64,000 nt of DNA from Dendrophyllia cribrosa (GCA_024195265.1 JAJLRJ010000002.1:3527783-3591782), one strand, 5' to 3'; numbered from the stretch's first letter, positions 1 through 41,110 are shown. A program made the numbers and translations. Notes: generated by a model from the sequence alone, not told the origin.

Positions 1-394
1 AAACTTTTCTTTATTGACAAATAAGAAAAAATACTACATCAGTTATCCTAAAATTAGTAGATAGTTGTTGTAAGGAAAAAAGAGACAATAAACAAAGAGA
101 CATAAGGGAAAGGGCACGGACAGGAGAGATATTGGCTTACTATCTTGGCTTGCTTAGAACTCAAATTAAACATTCACAGTAATTAAACATGTTTACATTC
201 CAGGAAGATGAGGAAAAACTCGGTAAAGCAAGCCATTCCAATTTTTTTAGAAATATGTTTTTGTAAGATAGTGCTTTTCTAACATAGTGTCCAATTTGCT
301 GAATCATGACTGAACGCTGTGGAACGGTTTGCTGCATTCTAAAGCTGTGTATAAATAGCGTGCAAGAAGAGTACAGAAATCAAGTAGAGATGAT
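1..394. other. No gene seen; T-rich left edge
   Basis: The stretch opens with T-rich sequence, which would be the A-rich 3' end of a minus-strand insertion. It leads into the minus-strand LINE remnant to the right. No supported ORF or splice structure was found. Confidence 0.4.
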
Positions 395-520
395 GCGGAG
401 GTTTCAGTCTTGTTTCAGTTTGTCATTGTCGGAAAGTAGACCTTGAGCGGTGATTAGCCATTTTCCCAAGGCTTTCCAAAAAGATTGCACTGTAGGGCAG
501 TCCCATAAAAGATGCATCAG
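395..520 (-). mobile_element. LINE ORF2 C-terminal remnant
   Basis: Read on the minus strand, this encodes a short peptide with the pattern WDCPTVQSFWKALGKWL. That resembles the zf-RVT-like C-terminal tail of L1-like non-LTR retrotransposon ORF2; the better-preserved LINE near 37.6 kb has FQCPKVRLFWNEV at the equivalent place. It is a small fragment cut by a fold-back element at 521. Assignment rests on this motif alone. Confidence 0.45.
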
Positions 521-736
521 CTAAAATAAAGCTTTAATGTGGAAATAAACTTCACTTACCTCAACATAAAGCGAAGCTTTATTAATGGAAACGACAACCA
601 ACGACATCGCAAAAACTCGTAAGCCACAAAACCGTCTAAAATGGACATCATTTGCGCCCAAATTGCATACAAGACACAACGAAAACACAATGTTGAGGTA
701 AGTGAAGTTTATTTCCACATTAAAGCTTTATTTTAG
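521..736. mobile_element. Fold-back MITE, 47-bp inverted repeats
   Basis: Positions 521-567 and 690-736 are inverted copies of one another (CTAAAATAAAGCTTTAATGT at the outer end), enclosing about 120 bp with no plausible gene. A short open frame on the minus strand only reads through the arm. It interrupts the LINE remnant. No clear target duplication was seen. Confidence 0.75.
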
Positions 737-1301
737 CATATATAAGACTAAAATGGATTTCCCATACAAAGTTTACAAATCGTTCGTTGCGTAAACATCA
801 CATACTAAGCTTGGGCTGCCTGTGGGTTGATAAAATGTAGTCTCCTACGCAGCCGTTATTTGTGTCGTCACCACAGCGGCTGCGTCAGAGGAGGTTCTAT
901 TATACTCTGGCGGTCTGGCGGTTTAAGCCATTTTTGAGTGTCGGTTTGCGGGTACATTCGTATTTATCTGGCGGTTAATGGTCCGGAAATTATCGCGCGG
1001 TTGCTGAAAATCACATTGAGGAAAAAACAAAAGCGGTTTGCGGTTTGCGGTCTAGGAAAAAACAAATGCGGTTTGCGGTTTGCGGAATGTGCGACCCCCA
1101 ATAATAGACCCTCTCAGAGCTACACCCGGTGACGTCAAAGACTGATTTACTGCAAGGTCGCACAAATTTTAGAAATTCGTGGCTGGTCGCTATTTATTCG
1201 CGATCGATACTACGATCGATGAAAACAACTGATTTTGTTTGGCATGAATCGAACTATTTTCCCTCTAAAAATTGAAATCTGCAGCAAATCAACATTTGGA
1301 A
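737..1301. other. No gene; GCGGTTT-rich repeats
   Basis: This stretch includes short degenerate repeats of GCGGTTT around 1030-1085. I see no exon or RNA gene that I can support. Confidence 0.4.
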
Positions 1302-1396
1302 AAACCATTTAAAATGCAAAGCTAGTACAACGGAAATTTAGGTCAGAAATTTAGGGCTAAATTTCCGTTGTACTAGCCTTGCATTTTAAATGGTTT
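1302..1396. repeat. Palindromic fold-back, 40-bp arms
   Basis: Positions 1302-1341 and 1357-1396 are inverted copies with about one mismatch and a 15-nt spacer. It is probably a small MITE. Confidence 0.8.
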
Positions 1397-3194
1397 ATCG
1401 ACACTTTGAATGACGTCTAGTATAGTATTTCCGTTACCACGTATCTATCACGTTGTTGTAAACAGGTTTAATTGGACCAACAAAACTCCCTAACTTACAG
1501 ATAATATCCTCTGACTGAAAATCAGTTCGCTCTTACGGTTTTCTCTCGTGTAATAAAAATACTGTTTTCTATTGTCTCTCTTAATGCAAACAGTAATCAG
1601 CGACACGCCTCGAAAAATGTCAATCTTAATAACACGTTTTCTTTTTTCGTAATGCACATTGTACAAATCATAGAAGCTGTCATGCTTCAACATAACAATG
1701 CAAAGAAGGTAGAACATTTTGATTTTTTATATGGTTTTAGACTCTGAGAATGCAATCAGTAGAGCTAGTTTCGTTCAAGTTCCCTCATATCGTTCGGCAA
1801 GACGTCAAATGAACCATGTGTTTTTACTGTCACCTATTTTTAGTATCATTTTGAAAAGCCAAAAAATATATTTGTTTCAATGGAAACCTTAAAATAATGG
1901 TCCAGTTTTGTTAACAAATACTCTACCAGCACACAGAAACTATTATTCGTTATCTTTGGCTGCGGATGGCCAGGATGGAAATGGATTACAACTTGAAAAA
2001 AATGGCCAATTTTTTCAAGTTTTTTCCCAAGAGTCGTGGGAAAATCGCAGAAAAAACTTATTATGGTTTGTTCTTCATTGAAGAAATCACTTGATATTAT
2101 CTTCTTGGTGTTCTAAAAGCAATTTTATGTTTGAGCAAAGGTACTTTGTCATATATTTAGTGTATTTTGACCAAAACACAGCAAAATCTGCGTGACAATG
2201 CCCCTTTAAGAGTATCCTTAAATTTCGCCCATATTTGCGAGCAACTCTTTATAGCTAAATTTCAAGCTATTTTTCTTGACCGATGTTAGCAATTATTGTG
2301 AAGAACGAAAAATAAAGCTTTTAATTAACGTTTATATAAAAATGTCAGGAAATTTAGGTAGCAACTTTTGAAATTTTTGGTAGCAACTTTTTGGATTTTT
2401 GGCAATTTTTTAGCAACTTTTTGGCATTCCAGTGAGCAACTTTCCAGCATTTTACGAGCACAATCGGGACAGGCCTAGTCTAGAATAGGTAGGGGTGTCT
2501 AGTTTAGTATAAGAGTGTCTCAACGGGGTTAACCGTTAGCCGTAAAACAGCCCAAAAGTTAGTCGTCAGGCGTAAAAATTGAACAATTTTAATCGTTAGG
2601 CGTAACATATGTTAACAGTAAAAAAAACTTCTAGCCACGATTTTTCATTTGCCATCTCTTGTTAAAGGGGCAGTATCACGAGGTCGAAACTTGAAAACGT
2701 CGGCCCAGTTTTCAAGTTTGATTCCTCAACTGATTTTGCAACCTTATACGAGGGTCTCAAAGGGGTAGTTGCTTTTACGGTTAACGATAAAAATTTTGGC
2801 CTTTTTACGGCTAACGGTTGATTTATTCCCGTTACGGTTAACCTAAATCTTAAAAATTAATTTTCATTGTTTCGGGCAGTATCACGAGGTTCCACGCGCG
2901 GCACTGTTCACTATTCATGCACCGGAATTTTGGACATATCACTGTTAAAAGTGATCTTTTCTTTCTTCCGGCTATCAAAACGGATTTTTTGATTCAACAA
3001 ATACCTCCACTTCTCTACGGCCTTTTTGAATTTGACAGGTATAGGGTACTGGTTTCAGAGCACCAGCGGCACACCCCCCACCCAAAAGTATACAGAGCAC
3101 TGCTCCGGGAAAGAAGTAAACCATCGATGAGGCAACCGTATTTCAAGAAACTACAATTGTACGCTCTTTTGGCATTTTAGCGGAATATCTAATA
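1397..3194. other. No gene seen; diffuse repeats
   Basis: The sequence has degenerate repeated phrases (for example 'ttaaccgttagccgtaa'-like text near 2530-2840) and short ORFs without recognisable protein character. Nothing here can be supported as a gene. Confidence 0.4.
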
Positions 3195-3423
3195 CCCCAT
3201 TCACACCAACGCTTAAACTTGTTTAAATGTTGTTTAGTTTAAAACAGGTTTAGAAAATTACCTCCTAACCTCCCGTAATATTTGGAGTGAAATCTTTACT
3301 AAAAATAAACTTTATTGACTTTATTACCATTCCAGGTAGTTTGAGACACGTTCAAGATAGAGGCTAAAACGTAGTTAAACTTAATAACATTTAAACATGT
3401 TTAACAGTTGGTGTGAACGGGGC
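3195..3423. mobile_element. Small MITE with 17-bp terminal repeats
   Basis: CCCCATTCACACCAAC at 3195 and GTTGGTGTGAACGGGGC at 3407-3423 are near-perfect inverted termini. The interior is rich in GTTTAAA-type text in both orientations. The element is non-coding. Confidence 0.65.
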
Positions 3424-5140
3424 ATAAGGTGCAAGTATCTCGTCTGATTCGCCGAGTTGCACCAGAACCAAAGAAAACATAATCCTTGATAAAGCACCGT
3501 ACCTCCGCTGGTACCGCCGGACGGGAAAGCACAAAGAAGTCGGCGTGATTCGATTCCCTTTCTAGCGTCATGTTGACACCTTCTCCTAATACTTTGACTT
3601 ATTTTGACTTAGTCAATACATGACGGTCTTCGCCTTTTGTGACCAATAAGAAACATTTGTCTACCTCTTAAAAATCGTGTCGAGGGTTTCACCAGGCAAT
3701 GGGAGAAAATATATCGTGCAAGTTGAAAACCAACCTCCCCCATCACGTTTCTTACGACCGTTTCTAACAGAGAGCGAAAACCGCAGCCTGCATGCTTTGT
3801 GAGAGTTACACTTGGCAAATTTCTTCGAATGTCGAAGGTCACTCGTCTCGCATGTGTGGTTTTGCACGTGAATTTTATATCATAACATACAAGATATGTG
3901 CCTACGTCAGTGCGTTGAAGAGATGATATTGTTCTAATTTGTATAACCGAATACAAAAGGCTACAAATATTTTATATTTGCTCCACCGTCGCTTTCTGCT
4001 AGTAGAAAAGACAACTTTTAAAAGCCTGGTTTTTATATGATCTACACGATCGCTACGACTGAAGAAAAAAATCAGTGATCGTAGCGATCATATGAACCCG
4101 ACTGCTCGCAGCATCGACAGCGATGGCTGAGGCGATCGTTAGCGATGGTAACCGGTCAACCCAACGATCGCTGAACTTTTCTTTTTCTTTTTTTTGCAGC
4201 ATTCGTAGCGATCATATGGAACCAGACTTAAGTATTGCAAGACTCACTTAGCTACTAACTTTCCACAATCAGCTGACTCGATGCCTTTTGTCATGCCTTG
4301 ACGCCCACTCAGACTCGCACGATCGCATATCGTAACTATATATGAGGTCACAACCCTTAATATGGGAGTGTTTATCTTAATTTAAAAACAAGGATCGCTT
4401 TGCAAGCAAGTCATCCGTTTTAATTTGAATGTCTTCCTGTTTTTCGCAGAACTAAATTGCGCTGGAACGAATAGAGCTAGCCACGGCAGACCGGAAGATT
4501 TATTTTCACTTTGGAACCTGGATCGAATTTTGTGTAAATTGCGACCACCAAAAATTTTGCATACGTTTTCAGCAGCTTCGCTTACACAAGTCACGGCCTC
4601 AGCCAAAAAGTTGTAGTTGCGGTATTTAATACAGGTATGAAATATAATCACTTATGATTTGATTGTTGAAGATATTTGTGATTTAGAATAACTTTACAAT
4701 TCTCGAATCAAAACAATTTTAAACGATTGCACTTATTAAGTTATATTTAGGACAGGTCCCAACTATTTAAGCGATTATGTTATATTAAGGATCGGCCACA
4801 ACTATTAGCGCATTTTAAATGTTGATTTAGGTGCGCTCGCTGTTTGTATATACTAAATTTAGAGAGTAAATGAAATTTGCACTGTCTATCGACCTAGGAA
4901 AGGAAATAGCTCAAATAGGACACCGGGTTCAACTGGCAACTTAGTCGCGCGACTTCAGCTAATGTGTACATGTGAAATAATGTTATAGCGAAGATGTTGA
5001 CTTACATGTATGTAGTAACGTTACTTCTTGTCAAAATTAATTGTATTTGACAGAAGTAATGATGAACTCTAGTTTTAGTTTTACAGTATAAAACTTTGAA
5101 GAGGAACTATCACCACCATCTTATCTAGGAAAAGACTACA
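3424..5140. other. Upstream region of gene 1; probable MITE at about 4020-4235
   Basis: Around 4020-4235, imperfect inverted ends (GCCTGGTTTTTATATGATC and GATCATATGGAACCAGACTT) enclose copies of a GATCGCTACGA phrase, so this is a probable MITE. The rest upstream of 5141 should contain the promoter and 5' UTR of gene 1. I cannot place a TATA box or a transcription start with confidence. Confidence 0.4.
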
Positions 5141-33155
<28,015 letters not shown>

Positions 33156-34443
33156 AAAAAGAAACATTTATAGTTCCTTCCAAGCCTAGGGAAAAAATAT
33201 TAACATTGCCAGCTTTAATCGTCACTTTCTTATACAAGTAGAAAAAAATCATGGACAAAGTATGAAATGATTAGCGTGTGTTGGATATGTTTTTTGTTGT
33301 TTTTGTAGCAGTGATCAGTCAATATTTTATTATTATAAATTTTTATTAATTTTTTCTCAGTTGTTATCATCAATCAACATCCTTGAAATGTGATTACATT
33401 GCTGTGGACAAATAAATAATTAATTAAAGACAGTAGTTTTGATACCAGTTGCATTTTATCTCTTGAAGTTCTTATCTTTGGAAAGCTATTCCATAATGCA
33501 ACAAGAATGAAAGATATACAAAATTCGACTGATCAAGTGACCTCGCACTTGCCAATAGGCCGCCGACTCGAGCAGTAACTGTCAAGACACCGTTTTCTAG
33601 GTCGGTAGTTGTTTTATTGGGATTCGTTTTGTCAAAAATAAAAACATATCAGGCAACAAGCAGAGTCTCCTTTGTGGTCCGCACAATGGAACGATGACGT
33701 CGTACGACGTAGTTATTAGGTAATTAGTTATACGGCCGCCATCTTGGATCCGCCATCTTGGATTTCTGAATTTTTTTAAAACCTCTTAAAAACCGTCAAA
33801 ATTGACGCAAAATTAATCAAAACCAATAAATAAACGCTAAATGACGTAAAAATACAAAAGTTATACCAATAAACATTGTTTTTCTTCATTCAAAGGTATA
33901 AATATGCAAATTTCCAAAAACATGGCTGTCAAAATCTAGTTGCCATGGAAACGTCAAGTCACGTGATCAAAAAATTGTCATATGAAATTGTTGCCAGATA
34001 AATTTTAGGAAAAGTCACAAAGTTTGATGGCGTTTGAATACATATTAAAGAAGTTATGAATGTTGAAAGTTAGCGCGGGCACTTTGTGCCCCCCCCGGCA
34101 GGCCAAATAGGGTTAAAAACTAGCTTCCCACAAGATGAATAACATTTAGACTAAGAAAATTAAAAAAATCAAACATTATAGGTTTATTAAAGTACGGAGA
34201 AATACGATGAGACCACAGGAGTAATAAGACCTCAAAAAGAAGCCAAAACTCGTCATTTTGTTTTTTCTCTTCACACGTGTAACTTGTTGCGTTACATCAT
34301 GGGATAGGCTTCCAGTCCCACATGGTGTACACTTCATGTCCGAGGGTTAAGTTTGAATGGCAAAATCACAGTCACAGCGACAAACCAATCAAAAGTGCCG
34401 GTTCTTTTTAGACCTGGATCAGTAAAAAAATACGTAACAAATA
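33156..34443. other. Gene 1 3' flank; no gene seen
   Basis: Possible polyadenylation text lies at about 33408. A diverged copy of the 27950-28030 repeat lies at about 33690-33770. The rest is AT-rich with nothing supportable. Confidence 0.45.
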
Positions 34444-34940
34444 GCAAACTGATTCTTACGGCAAGGAGAAGGAATCGAGACAGATGTTAGTAAAAAACAA
34501 ACATTTAAATACATTTGCCGGATATTTCGGTTTGCAAAACAACCCTTCTATGGAAGCTAGGAGAGAAAAATAAATTTTTACCACAATTGCCGCTAAACTC
34601 GCAATCTGATTGGTCGACGTGAGTGGTAAATGAGAGTCCAGACAACGGTGCTGACGCTAACATCACGCGCGCTTGAAAAAAAAACCAATCAGATTGCGAG
34701 AAAGTTATAGACAACGCTTGCTCTTTCTTTGCTGTCCACAACATTTTGACCATGTGATGACGTAAATATATTACGATATATTAGAGGATGATGTTGCTAA
34801 GGCCGACATTGTAACCGCTATCAAAACAGATCATTCAGCAGTCATCCTTGAAATAGACAGCCTCAACTGACCAACCACACGGTCCGTCCTTCTGGAAACT
34901 AAATAACAGTCTCTTAGAAGACACTGATTACATTCTCCTG

Positions 34941-36734
34941 ATGCGAGAGATGTTCCCTGAATGGAAAACAGAAATCAATTTCTGTAATGATCCAAGAATA
35001 GTGTGGGACTGGATTAAATTTAAAGTTCGCCAAGAAACCATTACTTACAGTAAACAAAAAGCCCGTCAAAGAAAAGAGAAATTAACAATAATTGAAAATA
35101 AACTTAAGATGTGTGAAGAAGAAGTAGCGGCATCTCCAACACCTGTAAATGTAGAGAATTTAGAAAAGGTTAAAGCGGAATATGAAAGAGAATACGACTA
35201 TATTGTGTCAGGTTCGATTATCCGCTCTCGCATCACATGGTACGAAAAGGGAGAAAGAAACACTAAATTTTTTTTAAACCTTGAAAATAATAAAAAGAAA
35301 AAGAGCTCAATAAGAAAGCTGATTCAATCAAACGGTAAAGAATCTACCAACCCAAACACAATTTCAAAGGAAATCGAATTTTTCTTTGCGGATCTTTACG
35401 ATGAAAAGGCAGAATTTACTTTTGATCAAATGACTTGCCCCTTCTTGAACACTGCTAATATTCCAAAATTATCAAATGAAATGCGCGACACATGCGAGGG
35501 CGAGCTAACATACGCAGAATGTTTTAATATTCTCTCCACGTTTAAAAACAACAAAACACCAGGTAACGACGGCTTATCTGTGGAATTTTATAAGGTCTTT
35601 TGGCCGGAAATCGGGCGGAATCTTGTCGATTCCTTCAATTATTCCTATCGCCACGGTGAACTCTCGACAACTCAAAAACAAGCAGTAATAACTCTTTTAG
35701 AGAAAAAAAATCGAGACAGACGACTAATAAAGAACTGGAGACCAATTTCCTTAGTCAATGTTGATGCAAAAATTGGGTCAAAAGCGATCGCAAAACGACT
35801 TGAGAAAGTGCTTCCTCAAATTATTCATTTCGATCAAAATGCTTATGTGAAAGGGCGAACAATTTTTGACGCAGTTCGCACCATTGATGATGTAATTGAG
35901 TTCACTAAACGGAAAGGCCATAAAGGTATTTTGACTGCTATTGATTTTGAAAAGGCCTTTGATTCGATTAACCGGAGTTTTCTTTTTAGAACTTTAGAAG
36001 TGTTTGGTTTCGGCGCTTCCTTTATTACCTGGATTAAAACTTTTTACAATGACATATCAAGTTGCGTGATTAATAACGGCTTTACTACACCTTTCTTCCA
36101 AGTTAAACACGGAGTTCGTCAAGGGGATCCCCTCTCCCCGTATCTTTTTATTATTGCTCTCGAGACTTTGGCGATATACATACGAAATAATAACCAAATA
36201 CGAGGCATTAAGATCAACGAAACAGAAATGATTAAGTTGGTCAATTTCGCGATTGACATAACAACGTTCGTTAGCGATAAACCTTCTTTTTTTAATCTCA
36301 TGGATAGTGTGAAACATTTTAGCAGATACTCGGGATTGAACATAAACCGTGAGAAAATCGAAATCCTTCCACTGGGCAACATGGAGCTTCATCACAACGA
36401 CATGGGGGTTGAAGAAATAAAAAAATTTGTAAAAATTTTAGGTGTATTTTTCACAAATGACAAAGTACTGTTTATTAAAAAGAATTTTGGATCCATCGAA
36501 AAGTCTGTCAAAGAACTTTTACATGGATGGAGCTGGAGAGGACTCACGTTGATTGGCAGAATTCAAGTCATTAAATCATTTGCTATCCCAAAAATTCTTT
36601 ACCGCGCGAGTCTTATTGCATGCGATAAAGACTCAATACAAAAACTTAATTCAATTCTGTTCTCCTTCGTATGGAAAGGTAAAGACAAAGTGAAACGAGC
36701 GGCACTGATAAACCCAATAGAAAAGGAGGCCTGA
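34941..36734 (+). pseudogene. LINE reverse transcriptase, inactive
   Basis: The frame of about 597 codons carries RT signatures in order: NNKTPGNDGLSVEFYK, NWRPISLVNVDAKIGSKAIA, AIDFEKAFDSINR (motif A), KHGVRQGDPLSPYLF (motif B) and LVNFAIDITTFV (motif C). Motif C should be F/Y-A-D-D; here the first catalytic Asp is Ile, so the enzyme is dead. The frame ends in an early TGA at 36732-36734, where coding continues in another frame. Confidence 0.88.
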
Positions 36735-36736
36735 GT

Positions 36737-37915
36737 ATGCCTGATATTAATTCAATGATTATGACACAAAGAGTTATGTGTATAAAAAGATATCTGGATC
36801 CTTACCCAGCAGGCTGGAAAATTTTTTTGGACTTGTACCTAAAAAACGTAGGAGGGAAATTTCTCTTTCACTGCAATTTTGACTACAAAAAGCTCTCGAT
36901 TACTGTCCCCTATTTCTATAAGGGGTGTCTTATGTCATGGTCCTCTCTAAATGAAAATAACCCGTCCACACTTGAAGAAATTGCAAATGAAGTTTTGTGG
37001 AATAACAAGAATGTTTGTATCGAAAACAAATCTGTTTTCAGCAAAAGACTAACTGAATGTGGTTTCTATAAAGTTGGCGACCTTTTCGACACTACAGGAG
37101 AGCTTGTGTTGGGAGGGGAATCGCGAAGTCCAAGTATCTGCCCCGTTGATGTCTTCCTATTATTTAGTATATATAACGCGTTTCCACTAACATGGCGCAA
37201 CATCTTAAATAGGAATTTAATATCAATTCATACGCAACAGTTGAACCCAACAACCTTTCATCTCTACATTAACAACGATGAATACAATCTGGAGAAGGTT
37301 AAATCCAAAACACTGTATCGCATTTTGGTCTCGAAAATTGCAAAAAATCCAACATCGGTCAAAAAATATGTTGAAACCTATAACACTGATTGTTTTCAAC
37401 TAAATTGGAAAGCTATATTCCTTTTACCTATTCAAATAACCTTGAGTACTAAACTGCGCGAATTTCAATACAAAATATTAAATAGGATCATGTATACAAA
37501 TGATATGCTTTACAAGTTTAAAAAAGTCGAATCTCCTTTGTGCTATTGGTGCAAAACAGATATCGAAACTCTTGAACACTTTCTTTTCCAATGCCCAAAA
37601 GTTAGACTATTTTGGAATGAAGTGGAAATGATATGTAAAGATAAATTAAAGCTTACCAAGCATTTAGAAATTAGAGATGTTATTTTTGGAATTGATAATC
37701 TAGAAAGTAATAGCAATTTAATTAACTATATTATCTTGGAAAGCAAATATCTCCTTCACTTCTGTAAACTTAGTAACAAGATTTTAACTCCACAATTATT
37801 ACTTGAGCGAATTAAAAATACATACCAAATAGAATACTCCATAGCGAGCGAGAGAAATAACCTTAGTTATCACTATCAAAAGTGGGAGCCCCTAATCGCT
37901 CTTATTTCTTCTTAG
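36737..37915 (+). pseudogene. LINE ORF2 C-terminal region (frameshifted)
   Basis: About 390 codons continue the ORF2 protein after a one-base loss in the A-run at about 36720. It contains thumb-like and zf-RVT text: CYWCKTDIETLEHFLFQCPK, with Cys/His ligands, then LFWNEVEMICK. It stops at TAG just before the 3' UTR. It belongs with the preceding frame as one broken gene. Confidence 0.85.
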
Positions 37916-38837
37916 ATTTTTGTCACCAAATATATCATTTTTTATCTCAACTCAAGCCGCTTTAATCATAAATTATACTACTTTAAGCAGTTTTTCGTAC
38001 ATTTGTCATTTTTGTATTTTTAGTTTCTTTCTCTTTCATGTACTTAGATTGTGTAAATGTGTTTAAGTGTTAGTTTTCTTACAAATGTAATATAGACAAA
38101 AATAAATAAAATACAAAAAAAAAAAAAATGTGATGACGTAAATCGTGGTAAATAAGAGTCCACACCACGGAAAACCGGTGTAAATTTGTTAAATATATCT
38201 ATATTCTATATTCATTTTTCTTTTCTTGCCCCCATAGAAGGTTTGTTTTGCAAATAGAAATATTGGCCTGATCTTCAACTGTTTGTCTTCTTTTTATCTC
38301 ACTTCTGTCTCAATCTCTACTCCTTCGCGTAAGGATCAGTTTGCCGTTTTTTATACTTATTATTATAAAATTGTAAATGGATTCAACCCAGGAACATCAG
38401 GAGTCTGTCTGGTGCGATCGTCCGGGTTAGTGTATTCCTGAGAGAAACTGTTGTTGACATGGGCCTTTATCACACGGCGGCCATGTTGATTCCCAGGAAA
38501 ATAAAATGCTTTGTTTTCCCCTGCTTAACCTCGTTCTCAACTTTTTCACTGCGAGGTTTTAGGGGTAAATCTTTTGTTTTAATACAAAATGGCGGGGCGT
38601 GATAAAGGCCCATTGACAGACGTTTCGGATATTGTTAGTTTGTAGGATCCGTGAGTCGCTTTATGTAGGGTCGTTGTTATTTAATACCGTGGCAACAGGT
38701 GTTAGGTTGGCGTTCAATGTGTAAGGTTCGAATTCATTGCTTGTTGCGTCCGAATGAAATCTAGGTTGTAGTTGTTCTTACTGAAAACGTTTCCAAGGCA
38801 CCTGGGTTCGTCTACTAAGCTGTCAGGTAAGTCGTCA

Positions 38838-39303
38838 AAGTGCACCTATCCCCAATTCTTTTTTTCTTTTAATCAACTCAATGTACGTTGAAAAGTCGAA
38901 TAGCGAAATATTTCTTGCTTTTAACGTCGCGTTAGTGAGTTATAGAGATTTTTATTTACAAAATGCTAATAAGATGACGTCAAATCAAGACTTTATCATT
39001 ATTTCTACTTTAATTTACAATACGCAGTTCACAGCTTAAGGATAATCAATTTAAGAAATACTAACAACTAAATAAAAACTGTTAATTAATTGATTTGTAA
39101 AAAAAATATTATTTGGAGGTGGAAACAAGTAATTGTATAAACGAGTCTTGATTTGACATCATCTTATTAACATTTTGTAAATTCACACCTCTATAATTCA
39201 CCAACGCAACGTTAAAAACAAGAAATATCCAAAACTGACTTCAACTTTTCAACGTACATAGAGTTGATTAAGCGAACATATTTTGGGGTTAGGTGCACTT
39301 TAA
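38838..39303. mobile_element. Fold-back MITE, about 155-bp arms
   Basis: The arm at 38838-38992 (AAAGTGCACCTATCCCCAAT) and the arm at 39142-39303 are inverted copies at roughly 80-90 percent identity by eye. The centre is AT-rich and non-coding. Confidence 0.75.
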
Positions 39304-40660
39304 CTAGTTGCGCTCGTCTTGTAAAAGTTCATATTTGAGAATTGAAGTTGAAGTCACCCTTTAAATAAACACTGCAGGTTTATAAGTGAACCTCTAGCAA
39401 TGGTATTATTTTAAACTGGTCTTTCTTTTCCGAATGTTGCCGAGTTTGGATCAAGGTTCCACCATCGTAAGATCTTCTTAAACTGTTCTGTACAGTTTTG
39501 TTTCTTCTTGTAGTTCAGTATTCGTTTATATACGTGTTGGTTGCGGAACCTCGTCATCAATTGTATAACCAGCATTATTAACCTTCCTTAACTCGTTACA
39601 TGTATTTACATCCATTGCGTGACAAACGGTTCAAGCGTGAACAGTATGTCATTTGTGGATTCTCGGAAACTATTATATATGCTGATGACAGAGAATCCGG
39701 CATATTCTTTCAGGGAAGCTGGCCACGGGGGTACATGTAGATCTCTTAGCAACAAGTCGAATCAAATACACATCGTTAAATTTTGATTTCCCAGGAGCAC
39801 TGAGATGGAAGACTTCACTCTCTTTTAAAGGTATTTGTGTTGATAAAATCGAAAGCTAGTGTCTGCAATTATGTATTCAAACCGATAGTCTGTGATTGAC
39901 ATGTTCATTGTTGATCCGTAAATGATTGTAGGGTTCTCAAACATGTGCCATACTAAAACATCCAGTTCGGTGATTTATTAAACTTCACGCTTTTGTTGTT
40001 CGAATCGTTGACGATTTAGTATTAAGATCAGAGTTGTAGTTTATATCCAGAGGATGATTTCAGTGCCAGAACTACAACATATTCAGTCCGGCGGATGGCA
40101 AGTCGCATTCCTGATGAGCTCAGTTAATTTTAGTCATGTAAACATAAAATGAATGCGTAGAAAAGCGACGTTTTTACTAAATTCGCTTTCTCTATTCGCA
40201 ATTTCATCACGATACTCGCATTGTGGATTCGAGTTGTCATGTTAATGCGGAAAATCAGATCGTAAAATTGGTTTGAAGAGAGTTAGACGTTGAGATATTT
40301 CTTTTTCAAGATTACTTCCGGGTAGAAAAATCATAACACCTTTTTATTGCCTCGTTCAATATTTAGTTGTACCTTATGTGCAGTATACTAAATCTAAATA
40401 CATGTTAGTTTTAAAGAATATAATGTAATGCATATAATTATATTATAAACATACGTTACAAACCAAGCCATTGTTGTGACTGTTGTGTCATGGTTCAGTC
40501 AATTTCAAGCCCGACCATCCCCTCCCCGAACTTTCGTACGCAACCGGCCTCAAAAAGCTTGAATTGCATTGATAAAAAATAATTTTTATTATGAGAATTA
40601 CCGGAATAAATTAAAACCGCAGTTATTGTGTTGACACTTTTGACATTGCTGATTCTCAGT
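39304..40660. other. Intergenic region between gene 1 and gene 2
   Basis: AT-rich sequence, no supported exon or RNA gene. The promoter of gene 2 may lie in this stretch or in the SINE-like tandem to its right; I cannot place it. Confidence 0.4.
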
Positions 40661-40664
40661 AGCA

Positions 40665-41110
40665 GTACGCAGGAAGCGTGTCATATAGAAATTAGTAGAT
40701 GGCCTAGCTCATCACGGGTCTCTCTCTGTGGCTAGAGCATCCCACCGGTTTACAGAGGGTCATTGGTTCCATTCCTGTCGGGGACTGTGTCCCACGCTCG
40801 TGACATGATGAACATTACATCTTTCTCATTTCAATACCGAGCTTAAAATTTACCATCTTTCTTTATTTATCACCACACATGACGGATCCTAGCAGTATGA
40901 TGCATGACGCGTGTCATATAGAACTTGGTATATGGCCTTGTTTGCCAGGATTCTCTCGTAGCTCAGTGGTTAGAGCATCCGACCGATTTACGGACGAACA
41001 AAGGTTCGATTCCTCGTGACATGATTAACATTACATTTTTCTCATTTCATCAGTTACAGAGTTCAAACTTAACCGTCTTTCTTTATTTGTCATCTGACCT
41101 TTTAGTTGCA
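40665..41110 (+). mobile_element. Tandem tRNA-derived SINE-like units
   Basis: Two similar units begin at about 40665 and about 40905. The second carries TAGCTCAGTGGTTAGAGCAT (box A) and GGTTCGATTCC (box B) in tRNA spacing. The first is a diverged copy (GGCTAGAGCATCCCACCGG, GGTTCCATTCC). Both are followed by the same non-tRNA tail (AACATTACAT-TTTCTCATTTCA, then TCTTTCTTTAT). No intact tRNA cloverleaf is evident, so they are SINE-like rather than tRNA genes. Confidence 0.6.

Larger units (their letters stand above)
34768..38127 (+). mobile_element. 5'-truncated L1-like LINE with 16-bp target duplication
   Basis: The duplications ATGTGATGACGTAAAT lie at 34752-34767 and 38128-38143. The body ends in a polyA tail after AATAAATAAAATAC. 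Its 5' part (about 34790-34930) reads as the end of an APE-like endonuclease domain (KTDHSAVILEI) with a frameshift near 34869. The RT and C-terminal regions then follow in two frames. This is a target-primed reverse-transcription insertion that arrived truncated. Confidence 0.88.
34444..38348. mobile_element. Fold-back element split by a LINE insertion
   Basis: The left part (34444-34767; GCAAACTGATTCTTACGGCA at its edge) and the right part (38144-38348, ending GGATCAGTTTGCCG) are inverted, diverged copies. They share a TTTGCAAAACAA...CTTCTATGG-type core. The two halves flank the LINE and are joined exactly by its target duplication, so this MITE-like element was the older insertion. Confidence 0.65.

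Noticed and set aside
34505..34753. Minus-strand ORF before the LINE as a gene.
   Set aside because: It lies wholly within the left arm of the split fold-back element.
40940..41020. A functional tRNA gene.
   Set aside because: Box A and box B are present, but I cannot fold a complete acceptor and anticodon arm. A second diverged copy with the same tail points to a SINE.
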